Of a stretch of DNA of 64,000 nt, positions 19,126 through 27,417 are shown in pieces. The stretch is from NCBI RefSeq assembly GCF_002964665.1, contig NZ_PQBZ01000002.1, forward strand, positions 62,001-126,000, in the 5' to 3' direction. Made by a program: the position numbers and the translations under genes. This DNA is from Pseudoalteromonas sp. T1lg23B (GTDB lineage: Bacteria > Pseudomonadota > Gammaproteobacteria > Enterobacterales > Alteromonadaceae). Position 1 is the first letter of the stretch; every line of letters begins with the position of its first letter. The notes below the pieces were generated by a model. It was not told the origin of the DNA. It saw only the letters and a program-made list of their open reading frames with translations, and searched no databases.

Positions 19126-20328
19126 CTATAACAATAGACTGATCAGTAGTTGTGACAAGTCTTCTTTTGTCTCACACTGAGGCGCTTGCAAGATCAGTTG
19201 CTCACCGAGCAACAAAGCGTGTTGTTGTACCGCAATTCTGGCTTGTTGATCTTCGATGCCGTCAATATCCGCTACATGTGCCAGACCTATGGTGCGGCGA
19301 ATCAATTCTGTACCGCAAAAGCCATAGGCATCACGTAAAACTTGGTTGATAAAGCGTTGTACATACCCAGGTGCTTGCAACGATAAGTCGCGCGTTTGCG
19401 TTTTGGCAAGCTGCAACCAAGTTTGCTCAAACTGTGCGACACAGGTTTGGATGCTATTTAAAAGATACGCGTGAAGGTCTCTTCTTTTTGGTAACTCAAC
19501 CGCACGTTTGTGCTGGGCACAATAATTAAGCAGTAGGTTGCCAATAAATGAACCTAAATCAAAGCCAATAGGGCCAAAGAAACCAAATTCTGGGTCAATC
19601 AACTTGGTATTGGTTTGATCAACAAAAATACTGCCTGTGTGTACATCCCCATGAAGCAAACTTTGTGGAGAGCTGAGAAACTTGGCTTTGAGTTCAGCTA
19701 CCTCAAGTTTTAAAGCTAGGTTATTTTGCAAAGCAGTAACCTGTGGCTGTAGTTCATCAGGGTAGTTGTTGCGCTCGCTTTGGCGATATGGGTCGTCGAA
19801 AAACAAGTCTTCTGTGATGGCACACAATTCTGGGTTCGTGAACTCTACTACTAAGGCTTTTTTCTGTGCTGGGCTGAGATAAAAGTCACTATGGAAAAAA
19901 CTCGTTTTTGCCAGATAGTCTGCAATATCTGCTGCCAAATTTGGATAAGTGTGACCCTCACATAGCTGTCCACGTAAAATTTGCATATGCCCTAAGTCTT
20001 CTAACACTGTGATAGCGAGTGCGTCATTTCTATGTAGCACTTTTACGGTGGTTTGCGGGCAAACTTCACCATGTCTGATGAGTACACTGGCTTCGATGCG
20101 TGCGCGGTCTAACGTCAATGGCCATGATTCGCCAACGCAACGGGCGTATGGCAGAGCTTGTTTTAAGATCACGCTGTTTTGTTGCTGATCGTGAACCCTA
20201 AATACGAGATTCAGGTTGCCATCGCCAAACTCATAACAGCTAAGCTCGGCATCTGGTGCGAAAAAATTCGTTTGGTTTTTTACATACTCAAGTGCTTGAG
20301 CGCTATCGAAAGCGATGTAGTCAACCAT
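19126..20328 (-). CDS. mtnK: S-methyl-5-thioribose kinase
   Basis: Phosphorylates 5-methylthioribose to its 1-phosphate in methionine salvage from methylthioadenosine. 400 aa, choline-kinase-like fold. Seen: FGDGNLNLVFRV (nucleotide loop), VILKQALPYAR, catalytic LLHGDVHTGSIFV and metal-binding LIDPEFGFFGPIGFDLGSF. It is divergent from mtnA across a 123-bp spacer with a MetJ-like operator. Use of MtnK implies that methylthioadenosine is first hydrolysed by a nucleosidase encoded elsewhere. Confidence 0.95.
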   Translation of the reverse strand: MVDYIAFDSAQALEYVKNQTNFFAPDAELSCYEFGDGNLNLVFRVHDQQQNSVILKQALPYARCVGESWPLTLDRARIEASVLIRHGEVCPQTTVKVLHRNDALAITVLEDLGHMQILRGQLCEGHTYPNLAADIADYLAKTSFFHSDFYLSPAQKKALVVEFTNPELCAITEDLFFDDPYRQSERNNYPDELQPQVTALQNNLALKLEVAELKAKFLSSPQSLLHGDVHTGSIFVDQTNTKLIDPEFGFFGPIGFDLGSFIGNLLLNYCAQHKRAVELPKRRDLHAYLLNSIQTCVAQFEQTWLQLAKTQTRDLSLQAPGYVQRFINQVLRDAYGFCGTELIRRTIGLAHVADIDGIEDQQARIAVQQHALLLGEQLILQAPQCETKEDLSQLLISLLL

Positions 20329-20387
20329 GATATGCGGCCTTCAGTAAAAAAAAATACACTTCCAGCATTCTATGCTTATAAGTGTTT

Positions 20388-20403
20388 AGATGTCTATACT
20401 TCT
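20388..20403. promoter_or_regulatory. MetJ-like operator between mtnK and mtnA
   Basis: Two adjacent 8-mers, AGATGTCT (7/8 match to the MetJ box AGACGTCT) and ATACTTCT (6/8), 49 bp before the mtnA start and in the mtnK upstream region. The same layout occurs at 25387-25402. MetJ with S-adenosylmethionine represses methionine genes in gammaproteobacteria; regulation here is inferred from the match. Confidence 0.6.
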
Positions 20404-20451
20404 TTTTTTAAAAGAGTAAAATAGCCTCACTAGTTTTGAGCGAGAATAGTT

Positions 20452-21468
20452 ATGCAAACCTTAATTGCCCGTAGTTTAAAATATACAAACAACGAGTTAT
20501 CAGTGTTGGATCAATACTTACTTCCGCATCAGGAGGTGTGGCACGTATGTGATAGCGTAGAACAAATGCAATCGCTTATTTTGTCTCTTAAAGTTCGCGG
20601 TGCCCCCTTAATTGGTCTGGCAGCAACCTTGTTAGTGGCCTATTTGGCCGAGCAGGGGCAAAACAAAGCACAGTTGGCGCAAGCCATTGATGATTTGGAA
20701 GCCACTCGACCTACGGCGGTAAACCTAATGCATTGCATGGCTAAAATGCGCATCGCGTTAGCCAAAGAAGACTATTTAAGCGCACTCGTTAATACGGCTG
20801 AGCAATTATTTAATGAAGATGTGGCACTGTGCGATGAGATGGCGATTTTGGGTGCTGAGCTGGTGAGCCCAGGGGACAATATTCTGACTCACTGTAATAC
20901 AGGCGCGCTCGCGACGGCGGGCATTGGTACCGCTTTAGGTGTTATCTATAAGGCGCATCAGCAGCAAAAACACATTCATGTTTGGGTTGATGAAACTCGG
21001 CCTTTGTTACAAGGCGGACGATTAACAGCATATGAGCTGGCGCAATGGCATATTCCTTATACTCTGATTTGTGACAATATGGCAGCCAGCTTGATGCAGT
21101 TGGGTCAGGTAGATAAGATTTTTGTCGGTGCTGATCGCATTGCGGCAAATGGTGATTTTGCCAATAAAGTAGGAACTTATAATCTGGCGGTATTGGCCAA
21201 GCATCATCAGATCCCTTTCTATGTGGTTGCGCCTGAGACAACGCTAGATAGAGCTTGTCCAAATGGGGAAGCCATTCCAATAGAACAGCGAGATCCTCAA
21301 GAAGTCACAGGGGTAAGTGGTAGCTTTGGGTCATGCCAGTGGGCACCGCAGCATGCTAAGGTATATAACCCTGCTTTTGACGTAACCCCAGCAAACCTTG
21401 TCACTGGTTGGATATTAAATAGTGGGGTTTATTCACAGCAAGACTTAATAGGCGGTATGTTCAAATAA
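20452..21468 (+). CDS. mtnA: Methylthioribose-1-phosphate isomerase
   Basis: Converts 5-methylthioribose-1-phosphate to methylthioribulose-1-phosphate. 338 aa, eIF2B-alpha/beta/delta-like fold. Diagnostic blocks are [11 protein letters not shown] (near residue 49), [20 protein letters not shown] (catalytic Cys about 145), [20 protein letters not shown] and [23 protein letters not shown] (catalytic Asp). It is first of two plus-strand genes; the S9 peptidase starts 45 bp downstream. Confidence 0.97.
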   Translation: MQTLIARSLKYTNNELSVLDQYLLPHQEVWHVCDSVEQMQSLILSLKVRGAPLIGLAATLLVAYLAEQGQNKAQLAQAIDDLEATRPTAVNLMHCMAKMRIALAKEDYLSALVNTAEQLFNEDVALCDEMAILGAELVSPGDNILTHCNTGALATAGIGTALGVIYKAHQQQKHIHVWVDETRPLLQGGRLTAYELAQWHIPYTLICDNMAASLMQLGQVDKIFVGADRIAANGDFANKVGTYNLAVLAKHHQIPFYVVAPETTLDRACPNGEAIPIEQRDPQEVTGVSGSFGSCQWAPQHAKVYNPAFDVTPANLVTGWILNSGVYSQQDLIGGMFK

Positions 21469-21513
21469 GGGTACAATGTTAGAAAAATCACTTTACCAGT
21501 TGAAAGGGACGAC

Positions 21514-23472
21514 ATGAGTAAACTAATAAAAATATGTTTGACTGTAGTGGTATGGGGCGGACTCAGTGTGGCGCAAGCGTCATCGCTAATTCCAGTTGAA
21601 CACTTCAGTAAAGACTTTGCTTACCGTAATGTAAAAATATCACCAGATGGCAAATATTTGGCTTTTATCTCCAAAGTAGAGGGTAAGAATAATCTCTATG
21701 TATTGGATATAAAAAAGAGCAAAATTATCAGCGGTGTCAATTTTAGTGAAAATGCGCAAGTGGGCCGCTATGAATGGTCTGGTGATGATCGCTTGGTGAT
21801 GGAAAAGCAGTATATCAGCGGCTGGAAGTCTCACCCTAAATATTACGGTGAGTTATTTGCCATGAATGCGGATGGTAGTAGAAAGCGTTATCTCGTAGGC
21901 TACAAAGGAGAAATGCAAACAGGATCTGCGGTGCGTAAAGCCACGCCTTTGTACGGCACTTCCTTCATTCTCGACCCTTTGGAACATGATGAAGAGCATA
22001 TTCTGATTGTGACGCATCCATGGAATAACGTTAGAGAACCAAAAACCATTGTTTATGAAGTGAATGTCGATACTGGTTATCGGAAGCGAGTTGCGGGCTC
22101 GCCACATAAAAATGGTTGGTTTTTAACAGACCGGCAGGGCAATGTACGGGTTGTATCTTCTACCGAAAACTACGTGGACTTTGACTTCTTTGTGCGTCCT
22201 CCAGAGGGAGGAGAGTGGCAACCTTTGAAACTTGAGAACAGCGCGTTACGTAGCATTAGACCCGTGGCGTTTAGTGCGTCAGGCAAGGAAGTATTTCTTG
22301 CGGCTAGCGACAATGGCCAACCCGAAGGTCTGTATAAACTTGATTTAGCGACGGGTAAAACCAACTTAGTATTTCAAGATGATGTGGTATCACCAACCAA
22401 CATTTGGGTTGACCTCAATAGTAAAGAAGTTTACGCCGTTGAATTAGAGTCTGGGTATCCGAGCTATGCGTTTATAGATGGAGATTCAAAAAGCAGCATT
22501 AAGCTCAAGTCGTTATTGGCCTCTTTGCCGAGCTCACAAGTGCAAATAGTCAGTTCTAGCAGAGACGGCAAACATAGTGTGGTATATGCGTGGAGTGATA
22601 CCAACCCAGGACAATACTATTTGTACAGTGAGAAAGAGAAAAACCTAAAGTTTTTATTTTCAGAGCGTGGGTGGATCAAACCCGAAGAGATGTCAGCAAC
22701 CAAACCTATTTCATTTAAGGCGCGAGACGGTCTGACAATTCATGGCTATTTAACCTTGCCAACGGGTAAGGCTGCGAAAAATTTACCGCTCGTGGTGATG
22801 CCTCACGGTGGTCCACATGGTCCGCGTGATTTTTGGGGCTTTAACGTGGATACACAGCTACTGGCCAGCCGAGGCATAGCCGTATTGACGGTAAACTTTA
22901 GAGGCTCGGGCGGCTATGGCAAATCGTTTGAACGAGCCGGACATCAAAAATGGGGTCGCGAAATTCAGTTTGATATCATCGATGGCACTAAGTACGTGAT
23001 TGAGCAAGGCTACATCAATCCTGACAATATGTGCATTATGGGTGCCAGCTTTGGTGGTTATTCTGCACTACAAAGCTCTATTTTAGAACCTGACCTATTT
23101 AAGTGTGCTATTGGCGTTGTTGGGGTTTATGATTTACCACTGATGTTTGAAGAAGGTGATATTTCTGAGCATGAAACAGGCCGCACTTATCTGACAGAAG
23201 TACTTGGTAGCGATCCAAAGGTGCATAAAGATTTTTCACCTAGCTACAATGTCGATAAGCTAAAAGCAAATGTACTCATTGTTCATGGTGGCGAGGATCA
23301 GCGTGCGCCAATTGAGCAGGCGGAGTCTTTGGTTGCAGCATTAAAAAAAGCTGAGCGCCCTTTTGAATACATGTTGTTGGAAAGCGAAGGACATGGCTTC
23401 TACAAAGCGAAGCATCGTCAAGAGTATTACAATACCGTTTTAGCTTTCTTAAATAAGAACTTAAAACTCTAA
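21514..23472 (+). CDS. S9 family prolyl-oligopeptidase-like serine peptidase
   Basis: Exported alpha/beta-hydrolase peptidase of 652 aa. Signal peptide (about residues 1-22, VAQAS), then an N-terminal beta-propeller region (about 30-380) and a C-terminal peptidase_S9 domain (about 400-650). Catalytic triad: Ser in GASFGGYSA, Asp in HGGEDQRAP, His in SEGHGFYKA. Such enzymes cleave short peptides, acylaminoacyl or dipeptidyl substrates in the periplasm or outside. It sits within the methionine salvage locus, 45 bp after mtnA, but has no known role in that pathway. Confidence 0.9.
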   Translation: MSKLIKICLTVVVWGGLSVAQASSLIPVEHFSKDFAYRNVKISPDGKYLAFISKVEGKNNLYVLDIKKSKIISGVNFSENAQVGRYEWSGDDRLVMEKQYISGWKSHPKYYGELFAMNADGSRKRYLVGYKGEMQTGSAVRKATPLYGTSFILDPLEHDEEHILIVTHPWNNVREPKTIVYEVNVDTGYRKRVAGSPHKNGWFLTDRQGNVRVVSSTENYVDFDFFVRPPEGGEWQPLKLENSALRSIRPVAFSASGKEVFLAASDNGQPEGLYKLDLATGKTNLVFQDDVVSPTNIWVDLNSKEVYAVELESGYPSYAFIDGDSKSSIKLKSLLASLPSSQVQIVSSSRDGKHSVVYAWSDTNPGQYYLYSEKEKNLKFLFSERGWIKPEEMSATKPISFKARDGLTIHGYLTLPTGKAAKNLPLVVMPHGGPHGPRDFWGFNVDTQLLASRGIAVLTVNFRGSGGYGKSFERAGHQKWGREIQFDIIDGTKYVIEQGYINPDNMCIMGASFGGYSALQSSILEPDLFKCAIGVVGVYDLPLMFEEGDISEHETGRTYLTEVLGSDPKVHKDFSPSYNVDKLKANVLIVHGGEDQRAPIEQAESLVAALKKAERPFEYMLLESEGHGFYKAKHRQEYYNTVLAFLNKNLKL

Positions 23473-23476
23473 CGAT

Positions 23477-23505
23477 GAAAAAGGCGACCATGAGTCGCCT
23501 TTTTC
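23477..23505. terminator. Bidirectional terminator
   Basis: GAAAAAGGCGAC / GTCGCCTTTTTC, a perfect 12-bp stem with a 5-nt loop between the convergent S9 peptidase gene and mtnD. Confidence 0.92.
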
Positions 23506-23512
23506 AATGGGT

Positions 23513-24055
23513 TTAGTCTAACGTGGGAAAACGTTTGGCAATGTCAGACTCTGTGCTTTGCGCTACCCAACCCGCCTCATTGTTGAAAAAACGTATGGCA
23601 GTAAACTCAGGGTCACTACCCATATCAAACCAGTGTGCGGTGTTGGCAGGCACAGAGATCAAATCGCCTTGTTGACACAGTACTTGATAGACCTTTTCAT
23701 CAATATGTAGGCAAAACAGGCCTTGTCCTTTTACGAAAAATCGCACTTCGTCTTCGCTGTGAGTATGCTCAAACAAAAATTTTTCTCGCAGTTGTGCGGC
23801 ATTGGGATTACCTTTAGCCAGCGAGATAACGTCTACAGTTTGATAACCGCCATCAGCTTGTACACGCGCTATATCCTGATGATAAGCCTGCTTGATATCT
23901 GCTTCGCTCATATCATCGAGAATAGTTTGTGAAGCTTGCCATTGTTCAAAACAGACCCCCACGGATTGTAATTGTTGTTGGATGAGTGTGACATCCGATG
24001 TACTTAATTGCGCTTCATTGGGTTGTTGGTCTAGAAAAATAGTTAGATGGCTCAT
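23513..24055 (-). CDS. mtnD: Acireductone dioxygenase
   Basis: Cupin metalloenzyme that oxidises the acireductone to 2-keto-4-methylthiobutyrate and formate with Fe(II); the Ni(II) form makes CO instead. 180 aa. Metal ligands lie in HTHSEDEVRFFV and the later AHWFDMG. Its start overlaps the mtnC stop by 4 bp, making mtnB-mtnC-mtnD one translationally coupled unit. Confidence 0.97.
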   Translation of the reverse strand: MSHLTIFLDQQPNEAQLSTSDVTLIQQQLQSVGVCFEQWQASQTILDDMSEADIKQAYHQDIARVQADGGYQTVDVISLAKGNPNAAQLREKFLFEHTHSEDEVRFFVKGQGLFCLHIDEKVYQVLCQQGDLISVPANTAHWFDMGSDPEFTAIRFFNNEAGWVAQSTESDIAKRFPTLD

Positions 24056-24735
24056 AGGTTATGCGCCTCAAAGTCGTTAAAGTTATGAATAGCTGGATGA
24101 GCCGCGCTTTGTGGTTGAGCGTCACGCCAAAGTTGTAATGTTTTCATACCCGCCGCTTTAGCCGCATCCAGTTCCGCCACAACATCACTTAAGAATAAGA
24201 CCTGCTCAGGTGGGTAAGGAAGTTGGGCTAATATGGCTTGATAAGATTGTGGTTCTTGCTTGGCACCGACTTGAGTGTCGAAATAGTCGCTAAACAAATG
24301 GCGAATATCGCCAAAGTCTGAATGAGCAAATAGCAATTGCTGTGCCTTTACAGATCCGGAGGAATAGACATACAAATCAGCACCATCGGCTTTTTGCGCA
24401 CACAGGAATTCGTAAGCGTCAGGATAGATATGTCCTGTGAAGTCACCTTCTTCATAACCCGACTGCCAAATATAGCCTTGCAATTGCTTCAGTGGAGTCA
24501 CTTTTTTATCCGCTTTGATCCACCCTAACAATGCGGCGATAACCTCTTCAATGCTAGCATCTGGGTTATTCAGCTCTTTGCGAACAGCTTGGATTTGTGT
24601 ACTGACATCTTCGCGTTGATGATGAGTTTTTACAAAGTGTTCGAGGTGCTTAGCCGCATATGGAAACAGGACATCCTTCACGAATGAAATGCGTGTGATG
24701 GTGCCCTCAATATCTGTCACTATGGCCTTTATCAT
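24052..24735 (-). CDS. mtnC: Enolase-phosphatase E1
   Basis: Bifunctional HAD-family enzyme that enolises and dephosphorylates 2,3-diketo-5-methylthiopentyl-1-phosphate, giving the acireductone used by MtnD. 227 aa. HAD motif I is VTDIEGTITRISF, motif II VYSSGSVKAQ and the motif III/IV region FLSDVVAELDAA. It overlaps both neighbours by 4 bp. Confidence 0.97.
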   Translation of the reverse strand: MIKAIVTDIEGTITRISFVKDVLFPYAAKHLEHFVKTHHQREDVSTQIQAVRKELNNPDASIEEVIAALLGWIKADKKVTPLKQLQGYIWQSGYEEGDFTGHIYPDAYEFLCAQKADGADLYVYSSGSVKAQQLLFAHSDFGDIRHLFSDYFDTQVGAKQEPQSYQAILAQLPYPPEQVLFLSDVVAELDAAKAAGMKTLQLWRDAQPQSAAHPAIHNFNDFEAHNL

Positions 24736-25346
24736 TTTGTTGACTCCAACTTGATTCTTTCTAGTTCACAGGCAAATAAAAACTCCAGCCCTTCAATATG
24801 GCGACGTGTTTCGTTGACGCTATTACCCAGCGCATATAAGCCATGCCCTCTGATTAATACCGCGTGTTGAATTGGAGCGTGTTGATGGTGCTCGGCAACT
24901 CGTGCTGCGAGTCTATCAATATCCTGATCATTATCGAACACTGCGATTTCTAGTGGTGTTTGATGGCTATGTATGCCCGACAAGGACTTTTGCATTTCAT
25001 AGCCGTTGATGGTTAGCACATGACTCGTCTCAAATCGTGATAATACAGTCGCTGCGACGGAATGTGTGTGTAACACGCACCTTGTTTGTGGCACCAGTTG
25101 ATATAACTTCAAATGTAATGCGGTTTCGGCTGAAGGTTTGCCCTGACCAGCAGTGACCTTACCCTCGGTATCCAGTTCCAAGAAATGTTCAAAGGCTAAA
25201 TGACCTTTATCATAGCCGCTAGCAGTGACCACAAACCCAGTGTGCGTTTTGATCGAAAAGTTACCGCCTGTTGCTGGCACCCACCCGCGCTGACTAACCC
25301 ATTTACCCGTTTCAATTAGTGCTGATTTAGCAGCATCATTGTTCAT
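24732..25346 (-). CDS. mtnB: Methylthioribulose-1-phosphate dehydratase
   Basis: Class II aldolase-fold zinc enzyme that dehydrates methylthioribulose-1-phosphate. 204 aa. Zinc ligands are seen in VLHTHSVAATVL and AVLIRGHGLYALG; PATGGNFSIKT is the substrate loop. It is first gene of mtnB-mtnC-mtnD, reading away from the aminotransferase gene across a 114-bp spacer with a MetJ-like operator. Confidence 0.96.
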   Translation of the reverse strand: MNNDAAKSALIETGKWVSQRGWVPATGGNFSIKTHTGFVVTASGYDKGHLAFEHFLELDTEGKVTAGQGKPSAETALHLKLYQLVPQTRCVLHTHSVAATVLSRFETSHVLTINGYEMQKSLSGIHSHQTPLEIAVFDNDQDIDRLAARVAEHHQHAPIQHAVLIRGHGLYALGNSVNETRRHIEGLEFLFACELERIKLESTK

Positions 25347-25386
25347 CCTGTGTTACCTTGTTCTGGCAAAGAAAATAAAAATATTT

Positions 25387-25402
25387 AGACGGCTATACAT
25401 CT
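25387..25402. promoter_or_regulatory. MetJ-like operator between mtnB and the aminotransferase gene
   Basis: Adjacent 8-mers AGACGGCT (7/8 match to AGACGTCT) and ATACATCT (6/8), midway in the divergent spacer. With the site at 20388-20403, every gene of the salvage locus lies downstream of a MetJ-like operator. Confidence 0.62.
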
Positions 25403-25460
25403 ATTTGTGTAATAATAACATCGCTTTTAGTTTTGCACCATCATCAAAGAGAGAAGGACA

Positions 25461-26600
25461 TTGGAAAGTAAATTACCACACCTAGGCACCAGTATTTTTA
25501 GTCAAATGACCGCACTGGCTAATCAGTATCAGGCGATTAATTTATCGCAAGGTTTTCCTGAGTTTGATGCGCCTGACTTCCTTAAAAAACAGTTAGCACA
25601 TTACGCCGATTCTGGCCTGAACCAATACTCTCCTTCATCAGGCATCACAGGTTTACAAACGCAAATTGCCTGTTTAATCCAGCGACGTTATGGGCAGACG
25701 GTCCACCCAGATAGTATGGTCACAGTGACCAGCGGCGCGACCGAAGCATTGTTCGTGGCAATACAGGCCATAACGCATCAGGGAGATGAAATCATTATTT
25801 TTGACCCTGCCTACGATAGTTATGCACCTGCGATTGAATTGGCTGGTGGTAAAGCGGTCCATATTGCTCTGCGCTCTCCAGATTACAGCATTGATTGGCA
25901 ACAAGTTGCCAGCAAGGTGACCCATAAAACTCGCGCAATCATCATCAATACACCACACAACCCTAGTGCGAAGATCTTGACTGATAAAGATAGAGCAGCA
26001 CTAAAATCAATACTTATTGAGCACGATCTGCTGCTTATTAGTGATGAAGTGTATGAACACATTACGTTTGACGGTCAGCCTCATTTAAGCGCTCTAGCAG
26101 ACGAAGAGCTTTTTGAACGCAGTTTTGTCATTTCCAGCTTCGGTAAGACGTTCCATTGTACAGGCTGGAAAATGGGTTACTGTGTTGCGCCAAGCAAGCT
26201 AAGCGAAGAGTTTCGTAAGGTTCATCAGTATGTGACGTTTTCTAGTTTTACGCCTGCACAGTTTGCGCTCACTGATATGCTCAGTGAACATGGTCATCAT
26301 GTTGACGAACTAGCGATGTTTTATCAGCAAAAACGCGATGTATTGGTTGATGCGCTTAAGGGGAGTCGTTTCAAAATTTTAGCCAGTGAGGGGACTTACT
26401 TCCTACTGTTGGATTATTCAGCGATTTCACCGCTTGATGATGTGGCATTTTGTGAGTATTTGGCTAAAGAAGTGGGGGTTGCCGCCATTCCATTGAGTGT
26501 TTTTTATGAGTCGCCACCGGGTGATAAAATTATCCGTTTATGCTTTGCCAAGCACACTGAAACGTTATTAAAAGCCGCGGAGAAGTTATGTCAGTTATAG
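25461..26600 (+). CDS. mtnE: Methionine-type aminotransferase (YbdL-like)
   Basis: PLP-dependent fold-type I aminotransferase of 379 aa, closest in character to E. coli YbdL. It is expected to transaminate 2-keto-4-methylthiobutyrate to methionine, the last salvage step. Seen: INLSQGFPEFDAP at the N-terminus, VTSGATEALF, NTPHNPSAKI, ISDEVYEHI and the PLP-lysine region SSFGKTFHCTGWKMGY. The start is TTG 25461 behind GAGAAGGA; no closer ATG would leave the N-terminal motif intact. It overlaps the next gene by 13 bp. The amino donor is probably glutamine, given the amidase partner. Confidence 0.9.
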   Translation: MESKLPHLGTSIFSQMTALANQYQAINLSQGFPEFDAPDFLKKQLAHYADSGLNQYSPSSGITGLQTQIACLIQRRYGQTVHPDSMVTVTSGATEALFVAIQAITHQGDEIIIFDPAYDSYAPAIELAGGKAVHIALRSPDYSIDWQQVASKVTHKTRAIIINTPHNPSAKILTDKDRAALKSILIEHDLLLISDEVYEHITFDGQPHLSALADEELFERSFVISSFGKTFHCTGWKMGYCVAPSKLSEEFRKVHQYVTFSSFTPAQFALTDMLSEHGHHVDELAMFYQQKRDVLVDALKGSRFKILASEGTYFLLLDYSAISPLDDVAFCEYLAKEVGVAAIPLSVFYESPPGDKIIRLCFAKHTETLLKAAEKLCQL

Positions 26601-27373
26601 CAAGTAGTTTAAAAGTTGCATTGGTTCAAAGTGATATACATTGGTGCCAAGTTGCACAAAACTTGGTTAATTTAGATAGTATGCTGACACTGGGTGAAGC
26701 CGTTGATTTACTCGTCTTGCCCGAAACGTTCGCCACTGGTTTTGCTATAAACTTGGATGTGGCAGAGCCTGAAGAAGGGCCCATATTTGCATGGATGAAG
26801 TGCACAGCTGCGCGCTTGAAAACCGTGGTTGCCGGCTCTGTATTGGTGCAACAAGCAGGCAAGAAAGCAAATCGTTTTTACTGGGTGTGGCCCGATGGAC
26901 GTTATGAGTTTTATGATAAGCGCCACCTTTTTTGCTTAGGGAACGAGGGCGCGCATGTTGTTGCTGGTGAGCAAAGAAAAGTTTTTACCATCAAGGGATT
27001 TAGGATCTTGCCTCAGGTGTGTTACGACTTACGTTTCCCGGTATTTCAACGCAGCCTGAATGATTATGATGTGATGATAAACGTGGCTAATTGGCCGGCA
27101 GTTAGACGCTATGCTTGGGACCATTTATTAATCGCTCGCGCGATAGAAAATCAATGTTATGTTTTGGCATGTAATCGTATTGGTGATGATGGTAATGGCG
27201 TCGCGCATTCTGGTGGTACGGCGGCATATGATTATCTTGGCCAGCCAATCTCGGGTGTTAATGATGAGCAACAGGGTGTGTGTGTGGTCACGTTGTTGCA
27301 TGATGAATTAGTTCAGTTTAGAACGGGTTTTCCTGCACACTTGGATGCAGACGCGTTCACACTGAGCATTTAG
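26588..27373 (+). CDS. Carbon-nitrogen hydrolase, omega-amidase-like (YafV type)
   Basis: Nitrilase-superfamily amidohydrolase of 261 aa. Catalytic triad: Glu in VLPETFATGF, Lys in FYDKRHLF, Cys in LPQVCYDLRFPVF. This resembles E. coli YafV and Nit2 omega-amidases, which hydrolyse the alpha-ketoglutaramate left when glutamine donates the amino group. The 13-bp overlap with the aminotransferase gene fits an aminotransferase/omega-amidase pair that pulls methionine formation forward. An 11-bp hairpin (27380-27411) follows the stop. Confidence 0.9.
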   Translation: MSVIASSLKVALVQSDIHWCQVAQNLVNLDSMLTLGEAVDLLVLPETFATGFAINLDVAEPEEGPIFAWMKCTAARLKTVVAGSVLVQQAGKKANRFYWVWPDGRYEFYDKRHLFCLGNEGAHVVAGEQRKVFTIKGFRILPQVCYDLRFPVFQRSLNDYDVMINVANWPAVRRYAWDHLLIARAIENQCYVLACNRIGDDGNGVAHSGGTAAYDYLGQPISGVNDEQQGVCVVTLLHDELVQFRTGFPAHLDADAFTLSI

Positions 27374-27379
27374 CCACGC

Positions 27380-27411
27380 CCCTCACTTTTAGTGATAGTT
27401 AAAAGTGAGGG
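27380..27411. terminator. Hairpin between convergent genes
   Basis: CCCTCACTTTT / AAAAGTGAGGG, a perfect 11-bp stem with a 10-nt loop between the amidase and chemoreceptor genes. There is no strong T-run on either strand, so its terminator function is less certain. Confidence 0.6.
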
Positions 27412-27417
27412 CTCCGA

